This document shows, one piece after another, positions 7,614-18,200 of a stretch of 64,000 bases of DNA (the stretch's first letter is position 1; each line of letters opens with the position of its first letter). A program made the translations under genes and the position numbers. Location of the stretch: positions 207,005 through 271,004 of the forward strand of contig CANJLD010000002.1 of NCBI GenBank assembly GCA_947475165.1, in the 5' to 3' direction. Under the pieces are notes generated by a model. It did not search any database. It was not told the DNA's origin and saw nothing but the letters and a program-made list of their open reading frames with translations. The DNA is from Bacteroidota bacterium. Lineage in GTDB: Bacteria > Bacteroidota > Bacteroidia > Chitinophagales > LD1.

Positions 7614-9083
7614 ATGAAAAATATTTTTTCGCTCCTAATAATTTTATCGTTTGCTGTCAGCGTATTTGCGCAGGACAAAACGGTAAAAACATTCACCGTA
7701 AAGGAAGCGGTGGAATATGCTCTGCAAAATAATACCGCTGCAAAAAATGGAAAGCTTGGAGTTGACCAGGCAAAGTGGCGCAACCTCGAAATTATTACGC
7801 AAGGCTTGCCGCAAATTTCTGCCAACTTAGATTACACTTACTATTTCAAGCAGCCGCAGTCACCGGCTCTCAGCAAATTATTTTCTGATACTTCTCAGGC
7901 TTCATCAAAAATTTACAGCTATCTGGCACAACAAGGTGTAATTGCCGGTGACCCGACTATTGCAAATATTCTAACGCAGAGTTTTAACGCCAGTAAGGAT
8001 TCTAAAATTTCATTTGTTCTTCCCCATAATCTAAACGCAGGTCTTCAACTCACCCAGTTAATTTTTGATGGCAGATATGTGTTTGGTGTTAAGGCCGCCA
8101 AAGACTTAATGAAAACCTCGCGCCTCTCTTCGCAAATGAGCGATGTGGATGTAAAGTATTCGGTAATGAAAGCCTACTACCAGGCGCAAGCTGCACAAGA
8201 AGCAAAAAGTTTATTGCAGGATAATTTGAAGTTGATTGAAAAATTGGCGAACGACACCCGCGCTATTTATAAAGAAGGGTTGATTGAAGAATTAGATGTG
8301 AACCGGTTAGAGTTGGTGCAGGCAAACTTGGAAAGTCAAATCAATTTGCAGAACCAAATGGCAGAAGTGGCTTTGGCAAATTTGAAATTTCAGATGGGCT
8401 TGCCGTTGAGCGATGAAATTGTTTTGAAAGATAATCTCACCGAATTAAAGGCAGATGTTCCTCAGCAATTGGTTTCGCAGTTTGACCCAACTAAGCGGGT
8501 AGAATATGAATTGCTTGAAACTGCTGTGCGTTTACAAGGTTACGACATGAAACAAAAGCGCGTGCAGTATTATCCCTCGCTGTACGGTTTCTTGAATTAC
8601 GGATGGCAAGCGCAAACAGAAAAATTTGGTGACTTCTTTAAATCAACTACTGCCACTTATCCCGATGGCGATACACGCAAGCGTAACGCTTGGTATGATC
8701 AAGGTTTAGTAGGCATTACTTTGAAAGTGCCAATTTTTGATTCCGGTTTAAAATTAGCTCAGGTTAAGCAGGCGAAAATCGAACAAATGAAATCGCAGAA
8801 TAGTTTTGAGAATTTCAAAAGTGCTTCGGAGTTACAATTCCGCGCAGCGCAAAGCGGATTTAATTCTGCGATTGCCGATGAAATGAATACTAAGCGTACT
8901 CAGGAACTGAGCAAGCGTATTTTCAATACCAACTCGGTGAAATTTAAGGAAGGCGTAGGAAGCAGTTTTGAGTTTGTGCAGAGCGAGCAGGAATATGTGA
9001 CCAATCAATTAAAACATATTCAAAGCACCTTGAACATGCTGAATGCAAAAGCAGATTTGGATAAAGCATTAGGTGTACAATAA
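7614..9083 (+). CDS. TolC family outer-membrane efflux protein
   Basis: This 489-residue protein has a signal peptide (MKNIFSLLIILSFAVSVFAQ), then the two homologous OEP repeats of TolC proteins. It would form the outer-membrane channel and periplasmic tunnel of the pump encoded by the next two genes. Visible marks are FTVKEAVEYALQNNTAAKNG at the start of the first repeat, long amphipathic helices around residues 180-260 (QEAKSLLQDNLKLIEKLAND), and GITLKVPIFDSGLKLAQVKQ opening the second repeat. Length is normal. It is second in the operon after TetR, the order usual for Bacteroidota RND systems. Confidence 0.92.
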   Translation: MKNIFSLLIILSFAVSVFAQDKTVKTFTVKEAVEYALQNNTAAKNGKLGVDQAKWRNLEIITQGLPQISANLDYTYYFKQPQSPALSKLFSDTSQASSKIYSYLAQQGVIAGDPTIANILTQSFNASKDSKISFVLPHNLNAGLQLTQLIFDGRYVFGVKAAKDLMKTSRLSSQMSDVDVKYSVMKAYYQAQAAQEAKSLLQDNLKLIEKLANDTRAIYKEGLIEELDVNRLELVQANLESQINLQNQMAEVALANLKFQMGLPLSDEIVLKDNLTELKADVPQQLVSQFDPTKRVEYELLETAVRLQGYDMKQKRVQYYPSLYGFLNYGWQAQTEKFGDFFKSTTATYPDGDTRKRNAWYDQGLVGITLKVPIFDSGLKLAQVKQAKIEQMKSQNSFENFKSASELQFRAAQSGFNSAIADEMNTKRTQELSKRIFNTNSVKFKEGVGSSFEFVQSEQEYVTNQLKHIQSTLNMLNAKADLDKALGVQ

Positions 9084-9129
9084 AAAAAGCGGAAGTAGTT
9101 AAGGATTTAGTAAAACCATAAAAATTTAA

Positions 9130-10284
9130 ATGATGAAGTTTCAAAAATTAGCATTCGTTATTCTGGTGTCAGCCGTATTAACTTCTTGCGGAGATGCGGA
9201 AAAAAGGAATAGTGCAGACGACAAGAAAAAGAAATTAGCGGAGTACAAAACACAGTTGAAAGAAATAGCCGGCAAAATAGAATTGCTTGAAAAAGAAATT
9301 GCGAAGTTGGATACTTCTTTTCACGTAGCCCAGAAAACAAAACTTATTACTGTTGAGGCGCTGAAAAAACAAGATTTCAAGCATTATATCGAAGTTCAGG
9401 GCAACGTAGATGCAGAAGAAAATGTAATTGCGCTAAACCAACAGCCCGGAATAGTTACAGCTATCAATGTAAAAGTTGGCGACCATGTTTCTAAAGGGCA
9501 AGTTCTAGGATTGACGCAAACTACTTCTGCAATAGAAGACCAGGTTCGTTCAACCGAAACACAGGCAGCACTTGCAAAAACAGCTTACGAAAAACAAGAA
9601 CGTTTGTGGCAGCAAAAAATCGGAAGCGAGATTCAATACTTGCAAGCGAAAACACAAAAGGAAGCGGCTGAAAGCGGATTGGCTGCGTTCAAGAAGCAAT
9701 TAGAAATGACAAAAATTATTGCGCCAATCAGCGGAACGGTTGATGCGGTGAATTTACGAATTGGTGATATGGCTGCACCAAGCCAATTAATGCCGGGAAT
9801 CAGAATAATAAACGAAGGCAGTCTGAAAGTAAAAGCGAAATTGGCTGACAGCGATTTCGGAAAAATTAAAAGCAACGATAAAATTGAAGTTGAATTTCCG
9901 GACATTAATAAAACGGAAAATACTGTAGTTAGCTACGTTTCAAAAACAATTGACCCGCGTTCGCGCACGTTTAGTTTAGAAGCAAAATTGAATAACCCAC
10001 GCAACGAGTATGGCGCGAATATGATTGCGAAACTGAAGATTAATGACGCGGTATTGAAAAACGTGATACTGGTTCCCACAAACATTATTCAAAAATCTAC
10101 CGATGGAAAATATGTGTTGGTGGCTTTAGAAGAAAAGGGAATTAAAGTAGCACACAAGAAAATGGTAGAGACCGGTGCTGACTATGATGGAAAAACTGTT
10201 ATTACCGAAGGATTAGAAGAAGGCGACCAGATTATTACATTCGGTTATAGCGAAGTAGTAGATGGACAGCGAATTGAATTTTAA
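9130..10284 (+). CDS. RND efflux periplasmic adaptor, lipoprotein
   Basis: This is a 384-residue membrane fusion protein (AcrA/HlyD type). The lipobox LTSC near residue 20 marks it as a lipoprotein. Next comes a short charged coiled coil (about residues 27-60, rich in K/E). The barrel-sandwich hybrid domain follows, with IEVQGNVDAEENVIALNQQP, VKVGDHVSKGQVLG and later APISGTVDAVNLRIGDMAAP. It ends with beta-barrel and membrane-proximal domains (YGANMIAKLKI, LVPTNIIQKSTDGKYVLV). It links the inner-membrane pump to TolC. The extra coiled coil between lipid anchor and barrel-sandwich is a little unusual. Confidence 0.92.
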   Translation: MMKFQKLAFVILVSAVLTSCGDAEKRNSADDKKKKLAEYKTQLKEIAGKIELLEKEIAKLDTSFHVAQKTKLITVEALKKQDFKHYIEVQGNVDAEENVIALNQQPGIVTAINVKVGDHVSKGQVLGLTQTTSAIEDQVRSTETQAALAKTAYEKQERLWQQKIGSEIQYLQAKTQKEAAESGLAAFKKQLEMTKIIAPISGTVDAVNLRIGDMAAPSQLMPGIRIINEGSLKVKAKLADSDFGKIKSNDKIEVEFPDINKTENTVVSYVSKTIDPRSRTFSLEAKLNNPRNEYGANMIAKLKINDAVLKNVILVPTNIIQKSTDGKYVLVALEEKGIKVAHKKMVETGADYDGKTVITEGLEEGDQIITFGYSEVVDGQRIEF

Positions 10285-10303
10285 TTTTTCAGAATAGAAG
10301 AAC

Positions 10304-13300
10304 ATGAATACCGAAAGACTCAAAGAATTAAAATTTACAAGCTGGTGCATCGATAATGCAACCAGCATTTATGTATTCATTGCCATCATCGTTATTTCTG
10401 GCTTGCTCATTTATCAGAGCCTGCCGAAAGAACTATTTCCCGATGTAGTTGTTCCAACAATTTCTATTGCCACCATTTATCCTGGCGCTACACCAGAGGA
10501 TATAGAAACGCTTATCACCAAGCCACTCGAAAAACAAGTGAAGAGTATCAACGGTGTAAAAAAAGTTACGAGCAATTCGCTTTCTGATGTTTCAATTATC
10601 ACGGTTGAATTTTCGACTGATTTAAAACCTTCAGAGTGTAAGCAGAAAGTAACTGATGCCGTTGCGAAAGGCAAAAAGGATTTGCCGAACGATTTAAAAA
10701 CCGACCCGCAAATTCAGGAGTTCGACATCAATGAGATGCCAATAATGAACATCAACCTTGCCGGTGATTTTCCGCTTGACCAGATTAAGAAATACGCGAA
10801 AGATCTTAAAGATAAAATCGAAAGTCAAAAAGAAATTACACGCGTAGATATTGTGGGCGGTGTTGACCGAGAGATTCAGATTAATGTAGACATGTATAAA
10901 ATGACAAGCGCGGGAATCGCTTTCATGGATATTGAAAATGCAGTGCAGCGCGAGAACCTGAATATTTCCGGAGGAGAAGTTCGCGTAAATGAAATGAGGA
11001 GGAATTTACGTGTTACCGGTGAGTTTAAAGACCCAAAAGAAATTGGCGATATCGTTGTTCGCTCGTTTACTGGAACTACAGTTTTCTTAAAAGATATTGC
11101 AAAGGTTGAAGATGCGTTTAAAGAAAAACAGGATTTCGCACAGCTTGACCACAAACCTGTTATTGCTTTGAATGTGGTAAAACGCAGCGGAGAAAATCTA
11201 ATCAACGCTACCGACCAGATTTATAAAGTGCTGGAAGATTATCAGACCAACAAATTTCCGCAAGGGCTTAAAATAAAAGTAACCGGTGATACTTCTGAGA
11301 ACACGCGTGTGCAATTACACGATTTATTGAATACGGTTATTCTTGGATTTATTTTCGTGGTGTTTATTCTTATGTTCTTCATGGGATTTTCGAATGCGTT
11401 TTTCGTGGGGCTTTCGGTTCCGTTAACCACACTTGTTGCGTTTCTGTTTATGCCTGGCTTGGGAATGACCATGAACGTAATGGTTCTCTTTTCACTACTG
11501 CTTGCGTTGGGTATTGTGGTAGATGATGCGATAGTTGTAATAGAAAATACTCATCGAATTTACAACAAATACGATTTTGGAATTGTGCAGTCTGCAAAGT
11601 ATGCAGCCGGTGAAGTATTTCTACCGGTATTGGCTGGAACGCTTACTACACTTGCTCCATTTTTCCCTCTCTTATTTTGGCCGGGTATTGTAGGAAAGTT
11701 CATGAAGAATCTTCCTATTACCCTCATTATAGCGTTGGGTGCTTCGCTGTTTGTAGCATTTGTAATGAATCCGGTTTTCGCAGTTACATTTATGAAAAAA
11801 GATGACCACGAAGCCAAATCAAAACTGAAAGATTACCTCAAAGGCTTTATCGTTTTTGGCGTGATAGCTATTATCGGTTACGCTACAAAAAATTGGGGAG
11901 TAGGAAATTTTGCTGTTACTGCTATCGTTTTCATTTTGCTCTATCATTTTGTTTTGCTGTGGGCAATCAAATCGTGGCAGTCGAAGCTATGGCCTGCCTT
12001 GGTGAGCGCATACCGTAAAACATTAACCGAATTTATCAAGGGCTATCGCCCTATATTTATTCCACTTGCGGTGGTGGTATTGCTTATTGTAAGTTGGACT
12101 ATTTACCTTCTTAGCAAACCGCAAATTGAATTTTTCCCGAATGGCGAACCGAACTTTGTTTACGTGTATTGTAAGTTGCCTATGGGCACCGATGCAAACG
12201 TAACCGATTCTGTTACCCGCATTATTGAAAAACGCGTTTACCAAATTATTGGAGAAAACAATCCGGATGTTACTTCGGTAATCTCCAACGTTGGTTTGGG
12301 TGCAGGTGACCCGCAGAATCCCGATAAAGTAGCAACACCCAATAAAAGCAAGGTAACTGTGGCTTTCAAAAAATATGCCGATAGAAAAGGGGTACACGAA
12401 AAATACCCGACTACTGCGTTTTGGTTAGATACACTTCAAAAGTCTTTCAGAGCAATTGGAATTGCCGGAGCCGAAATTTCTGTTGAAAAAGAAAGCAACG
12501 GCCCACCGGTGGGCAAACCCATAAACATTGAAATAAGCGGAGACGATTTTGCGGTAATGAAAGATTTAACTGCCGAATTAAAATCGAAAATTGATAAGGA
12601 AGAAATTGCAGGTATTGCCGAATTGAAAAGCGACTTGCAAATCAGCAAGCCCGAAATAATTATTGATATTGATAAAGAAAAAATGTTGCGCGAAGGAATT
12701 TCGTTAGGGCAAGTGGGAGGTGAATTGCGCACAGCTTTGTTCGGAAAAGAAGTTTCGAAATTTCGTGATAAAGATGAGGATGCGCCTATTCAACTTCGTT
12801 TGCGTGCCGAAGACAGAACGAAAGTGGAACAGTTGATGAACGTGAACATTTCTTACATGGATTTCAGCACCGGTTCTTTCCGTCAGGTACCTATTTCTGC
12901 TATTGCCAGTATGCATTACGATAATTCAATTAGCGTGATTAACCGTAAAAATCAGAAACGCGTAATTACACTGGCTTCGGATTTAACCGAAGGTCATGCC
13001 GCCAACGAAATTATTCCGCAGATAGAGCAGATTATCACAAATATGGATGTGCCGGAGGGCTATGAAATAAAAATGACCGGTGAGCAGGAGCAGCAGGCAG
13101 AAACCGGTTCTTTCCTGATGGTGGCATTTGGTATGGCTCTTTCCCTTATGCTTATTATTTTGGTTACTCAGTTTAATTCAGTGGTTAAGCCAATGATTAT
13201 TTTTACCACCGTAGCATTTTCGCTCATAGGGGTGGCACTTGGTTTTGCAGCCACCGGCAAAACTTTCTCTATTGTAATGACCGGAGTAGGAATTTTTGCT

Positions 13301-13684
13301 TTGGCAGGTATTGTTATTCGAAATGGAATTTTGCTGATTGAATTTATTGACGAGTTACGCGAGCGCGGCATGACGGTAGAGGAAGCGGTAATTGAAGGTG
13401 GTGCAACTCGTATGACACCCGTAATACTTACCGCAGCCGCTGCTATACTTGGACTAATTCCTTTGGCAATAGGATTGAATATGGACTTTGCCACTTTATT
13501 CAGCGAGTTTAATCCGCATTTCTATCTCGGAGGCGACAACGTTGCTTTCTGGGGCCCACTTGCGTGGACCATGATTTATGGTTTAATCATGGCAACTTTC
13601 TTAACGTTGCTGGTTGTTCCTACCATGTACATGCTCGGCTTTAAAACCAGAGGATGGTTTCGCAGAAAATTTGCGAAGGCATAA
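10304..13684 (+). CDS. RND family efflux pump permease (AcrB-like)
   Basis: This 1126-residue inner-membrane pump is powered by the proton gradient and expels drugs or other amphiphiles through the TolC channel. Two copies of the 6-TM unit plus large periplasmic loops are visible. The TM4 proton-relay motif is present as GIVVDDAIVVIENTHR, and the second-half counterpart is GIVIRNGILLIEFIDELRERG. Between the halves (about residues 500-570) there are two extra hydrophobic segments, YLKGFIVFGVIAIIGYA and FAVTAIVFILLYHFVLLW, not present in E. coli AcrB. A strong terminator follows directly, closing the operon. Confidence 0.93.
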   Translation: MNTERLKELKFTSWCIDNATSIYVFIAIIVISGLLIYQSLPKELFPDVVVPTISIATIYPGATPEDIETLITKPLEKQVKSINGVKKVTSNSLSDVSIITVEFSTDLKPSECKQKVTDAVAKGKKDLPNDLKTDPQIQEFDINEMPIMNINLAGDFPLDQIKKYAKDLKDKIESQKEITRVDIVGGVDREIQINVDMYKMTSAGIAFMDIENAVQRENLNISGGEVRVNEMRRNLRVTGEFKDPKEIGDIVVRSFTGTTVFLKDIAKVEDAFKEKQDFAQLDHKPVIALNVVKRSGENLINATDQIYKVLEDYQTNKFPQGLKIKVTGDTSENTRVQLHDLLNTVILGFIFVVFILMFFMGFSNAFFVGLSVPLTTLVAFLFMPGLGMTMNVMVLFSLLLALGIVVDDAIVVIENTHRIYNKYDFGIVQSAKYAAGEVFLPVLAGTLTTLAPFFPLLFWPGIVGKFMKNLPITLIIALGASLFVAFVMNPVFAVTFMKKDDHEAKSKLKDYLKGFIVFGVIAIIGYATKNWGVGNFAVTAIVFILLYHFVLLWAIKSWQSKLWPALVSAYRKTLTEFIKGYRPIFIPLAVVVLLIVSWTIYLLSKPQIEFFPNGEPNFVYVYCKLPMGTDANVTDSVTRIIEKRVYQIIGENNPDVTSVISNVGLGAGDPQNPDKVATPNKSKVTVAFKKYADRKGVHEKYPTTAFWLDTLQKSFRAIGIAGAEISVEKESNGPPVGKPINIEISGDDFAVMKDLTAELKSKIDKEEIAGIAELKSDLQISKPEIIIDIDKEKMLREGISLGQVGGELRTALFGKEVSKFRDKDEDAPIQLRLRAEDRTKVEQLMNVNISYMDFSTGSFRQVPISAIASMHYDNSISVINRKNQKRVITLASDLTEGHAANEIIPQIEQIITNMDVPEGYEIKMTGEQEQQAETGSFLMVAFGMALSLMLIILVTQFNSVVKPMIIFTTVAFSLIGVALGFAATGKTFSIVMTGVGIFALAGIVIRNGILLIEFIDELRERGMTVEEAVIEGGATRMTPVILTAAAAILGLIPLAIGLNMDFATLFSEFNPHFYLGGDNVAFWGPLAWTMIYGLIMATFLTLLVVPTMYMLGFKTRGWFRRKFAKA

Positions 13685-13702
13685 TTGTAAAATGAATTTT
13701 TA

Positions 13703-13733
13703 AAAAAGGTCAGATGCTTCATTTGACCTTTTT
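13703..13733 (+). terminator. Terminator of the efflux operon
   Basis: AAAAAGGTCA (13703-13712) is perfectly inverted at 13724-13733 as TGACCTTTTT, giving a 10-bp stem, an 11-nt loop and a T tract. It lies 19 bp after the RND stop codon. An upstream ATG at 13714 falls in its loop, so the next gene is taken to start at 13744. Confidence 0.88.
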
Positions 13734-13743
13734 AATTTCGGAT

Positions 13744-14269
13744 ATGCCTGATTTAAAAATTCGTTTAGCCACACTTGAAGATGCGGTCGGTATTGCTTAC
13801 GTGCAATATCACTGCTGGCAGGAAACATACAGAGGCTTCATCAACGATTCTTATTTGAACGCAATTAGTCTGGAAGAAAGAACAGTGCGCTGGAATAAAA
13901 ATCTTCAATCACCGCTTGGTTTAAATGATGTGCTACTAAACGAAGACAAAGAAATAATCGGCTATGTGAGTTGCGGAAAGAACAGATCAAATAAGTTAGA
14001 CTGCAAAGGAGAAATCTACGCGTTCTATCTTTTGAAAAAATATCATGGGCTTGGTTTGGGCAAACAACTTTTTAAGCATGCAGTAAACCGTTTGCGCCAA
14101 TCTGGCTTTCAATCGTTTTGTGTTTTTGTTCTTCTTCACAATCCTGCAGTTCATTTTGTACAAAAAATTTAATCCTTATATGCAGGAGTATGGGCCGGTA
14201 AAAATCGGAAACGAAGAATATTAGGATTTGGCCTTGGGTTGGAGTGACATAAATAAATTTCCACGTTAG
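13744..14269 (+). pseudogene. GNAT acetyltransferase gene with frameshift and internal stop
   Basis: The frame from ATG 13744 encodes an ordinary GNAT: LKIRLATLEDAVGIAYVQY, GYVSCGKNRSN, then the acetyl-CoA loop GLGLGKQLFKHAVNRL and FVLLHNPAVHF. It then stops early at 14170-14172. In the next frame the family's ending continues exactly where it should, as YKKFNPYMQEYGPVKIGNEE, consistent with one extra base at about 14158. That frame meets a TAG at 14222-14224 and continues with DLALGWSD, which also looks like family sequence. So there are two lesions: a single-base insertion and a nonsense codon. Sequencing or assembly error is the alternative. Confidence 0.7.
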
Positions 14270-14304
14270 AAAAGAGTTTGTAGTTTTAAGAACAAATCAC
14301 TTCT

Positions 14305-14691
14305 ATGAAGAAACTGTTACCCCTTCTGTTTCTCTTGGTTAGTTTAAATTCCTTTGCCGGTTGGGAAATGATGTTCTGCGATTCCGCAGATGAGAAAGGC
14401 AACTGTGCTGGTAAGTTAGAATCCTTCGTTTTATCGGGGCAGGACGTTCAACTAAAAATTGTGTTAGCAAACGCAGGTGGAATACGAACAACAAAAGTGT
14501 ATTTCGAAGTTTATTTAGTTGACCCAACAACATTTGCAGAAGAATTGGTGGCGACAGAAGAATTGCAAACAGCAGAAAATGCCATAGTTGCAATTAAAGC
14601 AATCAAACTATTTAAGAAAGGAAGCTATCTCATCTAGGCGCGTGACTCTTACAAAGACTATATCACCTCGCGTGAGTTAACGGTAAAATAG
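14305..14691 (+). pseudogene. Small secreted protein gene interrupted by an amber codon
   Basis: The frame begins with a signal peptide (MKKLLPLLFLLVSLNSFAG) and continues through CDSADEKGNCAGKLESFVLS to a TAG at 14635-14637 (110 residues). Beyond it the same frame runs on as ARDSYKDYITSRELTVK to a second TAG at 14689-14691. That 17-residue extension has normal protein-like composition, so the first TAG is probably a nonsense mutation. If so the intact product would be 128 residues. The function is unknown. The neighbouring GNAT gene is also damaged. An intact short form ending at 14637 is the alternative. Confidence 0.5.
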
Positions 14692-14699
14692 GAGAAGAA

Positions 14700-15098
14700 T
14701 TAAACGCGGAACTGCATCTCGATAGTTGCTCCTTTGTCGGAGAAAACAACCAAGTCAGCCAACTGCATCATTAAGAAAACTCCGCGACCGTGAGTCTTCT
14801 CTAAATTTTCAGGGTCAGTAGGATCCGGAAGATGGCCGTAATCGAAACCCGGTCCCTGGTCTTTAATAACGAAGGTCAAATTTTTTCCGCGCTCGTCTAA
14901 TGCGTAAGTAATTGTTACATTTTTGCTTTCATCGCATTTGTTACCATGAATGATGGCGTTGTTTGCGGCTTCGGTCATGGAGATGAGAACATTTCCATAA
15001 ACATCATCACCAATATTTATTTCGTTGCGCATTTCGTCAATAAATTTTTCTACTGCTGCAACATTTTCGGGATTGGAGGATATCGTAAGTGATTTCAC
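14700..15098 (-). CDS. Anti-sigma regulatory factor type ATP-binding protein (RsbW/SpoIIAB-like)
   Basis: This 132-residue protein consists of one GHKL ATPase domain (HATPase_c_2). The N box is TEAANNAIIHGNK (about residues 46-58), the G1 box DQGPGFD and the G2 box GRGVFLM. Proteins of this kind are serine kinases that bind sigma factors or phosphorylate STAS-domain antagonists. No sigma factor, STAS protein or PP2C phosphatase gene is next to it, so the partner cannot be named. It is convergent with the damaged secreted-protein gene. Confidence 0.88.
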   Translation of the reverse strand: MKSLTISSNPENVAAVEKFIDEMRNEINIGDDVYGNVLISMTEAANNAIIHGNKCDESKNVTITYALDERGKNLTFVIKDQGPGFDYGHLPDPTDPENLEKTHGRGVFLMMQLADLVVFSDKGATIEMQFRV

Positions 15099-15215
15099 AA
15101 ATTACTTTTTGACTTGTTGAAACAAAATTGTTATTGCCTAACAAATAAAGCAATCAGAATTGGTATTGCAAACACATAAACGGAAAATTATAATACAATA
15201 AACAGTTTGTGGACA

Positions 15216-18200
15216 CTATTGTTGAATAGAAATGTTTCGGAAATATTTTTCAGCTAAGCCTTTGTAATACGGCTTTAAACTTGGTGGGACTGTTTTGTAT
15301 AAATCTACCTCGCTGTTTTTTGCTTTCAGATATTCTTCGAGCGATGGTGGCATGTTGCGTTCCGATTCTTTTGCAGTGTTCGATTCTCGTTCTTGTTTTT
15401 GGTCGCGTTCGCGTTGGGCATCTTCTGCTTCTAATAATTTGGTAAGAATATCCTGTTGGCGTTTCAATGCTTCGGCTGTCAGGTTTTTGTTTACCAGTTC
15501 TTTTTCGGTTTGTTCCATCTGTTTGATGGCCTCACCTAAGTTGCCGAGAGAGTTTTTTCCGTCTTTATTCTCCTGTTGATTTATTTTCTCAAGTTCTCTG
15601 CGAATCTGCGATTGCATCTGTGCCATCTCAGCAAACTCTTTACTGTGTTGACCGCTTTGTCCTTTTTCTCCCTTTCCTTCCTTCTTCATCATTTCACCCA
15701 TCTGCTGCATCTTATCTTTCAATTGCTTTTGCATTTTTGAAAGATTCGGAAGACCGTTACCGGGCTTCTTACATTTCATACACATTTTTGGTTTGCCATC
15801 GCTTTGCTGTTGGCTTTCGCTTTGCTGTTGCTGCATTTGCTGTAATGCTTCGCTGAGCATCAATGCCAAATTATTGTAACCGGTCATGGTGAATTGCTGA
15901 TTACTCATTGCCTTCACCACATTGCGGTCTTCCATATCGGAAATAGATTTGCCGAGGTATTTATTGACGTTCGTAATTTCTTTGGTGATGAACGATTTAA
16001 TTCCGTCTTGTCTGCGGGCAACGGCATACAAACTGTCTTCCACCATTTTAGAATTTTCTTTTATGCGCTGCTGCTCCTTCATCAAATCAATATACTTCGG
16101 ATTGTTGATGCTGGTGTTCTTCATATTATTCATCAGCTTCTCCTCATCGAACGAAAGCTGAACAATATTTTCAAGCAGCTGACGGATGGCCTGCATGTCT
16201 TCCGCTTCCTGTTCGGCATCCATGGCCATCTTCATATCAGAAAGTTTTTTCGAAGCTTCCTTCATGTTGTTGGCTGCGCTCTTCTGATTTTTAGATGCTT
16301 GCTGATTCTGTTTAGAATCCATATTCTGCTTGGCATCTTCCTGTTGCTTTTCGGCAGTTTCTAAACTCTTTTCCACCTCTTTAAAATCCTGTTCACTCTT
16401 GGTTTCTTCATTCAGTTTTTTCAAGTCGGCTAAATCTTTCTTTGCATCTTTTAAATCCTGATTTAGTTTGTCCTGCTCTTTTTTCAAATCTTCCTGTGCC
16501 TTTGCATCTTTTGCTTCTGGATTTTTTTCTGCTTCTTTCGAAAGCTCTTCCTGTTTGTGTGCGAGCTTATCTAACTTGTCGGAAGTCTCCTGTAACTTCT
16601 GGTCGAACTCTAATTTCTTGAATAACTCCAGCATCCGGTCGAGTTCTTTTTCCATTTTCTCGTTGTCGACTTTCATGTCCTCCATTTTGTCAAGCGCGTC
16701 TTTCTTCTGCAATTCTTCCAACATCTTCTGCAGCTTTTCCATCATTTCTTTCACCTCCTTGTTCATCGTCTGTTCAAAGAGTTCCTGTAAACGCTGTTGT
16801 TTTTCGGCAACCTCCGGAGTTACTTCTTTAAACTCATTTTGTTTTTCGAAGTTGCTGTCCATCTTCTTCTTAATCTCTTCGAGTTGTTGTTGCAGTTCTT
16901 TTTGCTTCTCAATGTTCTGCGTCAAATTCTTTTTGTCTTCCCAATTCAGGTTTTGCTTTTCCTGCAATTTGTCTTTCATGGCAGTCAACTCATTCTTTGC
17001 TTCTGCGGCTTTCTTCATGGCATCCTTCAATTCCTGTTTTAATTCTTTGTTGTCTTTCGCTAATTCTTTATTCAACTCGTTGAGCGAAGGCATGTCAAAA
17101 TTCATCAACTCGCTTTTGGTTGATTTGCTTCCGTGAATGCCATCGTTATCCCACACTTCGAAATAGTAAGTGATTTTGTCACCCGGCTTAATGCCGAAAT
17201 CGGATAGCTGCCAGTAGTATTGAAAGTGCGAAGCAGTGCCGGGAGTGAAAGGCACATCCATTTCTTTTGTAACCGAAGTTGTAGAATCTGAACGCGTAAG
17301 CTGATAATTGAAAGTGAGTTTACGGATGCCGTAGTCGTCAGAAATTTCACCGATGTAGTAGAAATATTTTTGCGTAGCCGAATCGTTTTTCTCTTTCACC
17401 GCAATCACGGGATACAAATCGGGGGTTACATTCAACGAGTAAGAAACGCTGTCGGCATCTTTTACATTGCTGTTAGAAACCTTGAGTGTATATTGCGCGC
17501 TTTGCAAAAACGATTTGGTGAAAGTAAATTCGGCATCACCGGTGCGCTTAACATTGTAAGAAGAATCGCCCACAGCAAAAGAAATAGTTTCTACGTTTTG
17601 AGTATTGAACTTCCACGAAAGTTTAGTGCCTGCAGGAATAACCAAATCTCCCATGTTTTTTAAAACCTCGTTGTGCTTGCCGGTGTAGGCAGGATAGGTG
17701 CAGGCTACTTCGAAACCGGATACCACCGGTTTGGCTACCACATCGATGGTATATTCTTTACTGTGGCAGCCGTTCGCAGCAAATTGAAAAGTGGTTGACT
17801 TTTGAAGATTTACAAATTCATAAGAGAACGAATTCTTGTCTTTCTTCTTCAGCTTGAAAATATTTTTGTCGGCTTCTACAAAAACTTCATTAGGTAAAAC
17901 ATCGCCTTCAATTTTTACATCGAGGTTGAAGTTTTCGAATTGCAGTGCCTTTAAACTCTTGTTCTGAATTACAAATTGAAACGGAGCTTCTTTCTCATAA
18001 AACGTATCGTTATGATAAAGGCGTTTGGTTCCTTCTTTAATAACATTAGGTGCTGCGATGATGATGAAGAGAAACAAAAGCACCGGTGGCGCGAGATACT
18101 TGAGATATTTTTTATTGGTAGTTAAATCAATGGCAAAAGAAAAATCTATCGGCTTTAATTCAAATGCTTTTTGGTCGATGGCGGCAAGTAGCAATTGAGA

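Noticed and set aside
14222..14691. Recoding of TAG as a sense codon
   Set aside because: TAG ends normal genes in this window (recX at 3321, the GNAT at 5361) and RF1, which reads UAG, is present; mutation is simpler.
15295..17136. Several long plus-strand open frames
   Set aside because: They lie opposite the DUF4175 coiled coil and mirror its low-complexity Lys/Glu/Gln codons; no start signals or known domains.
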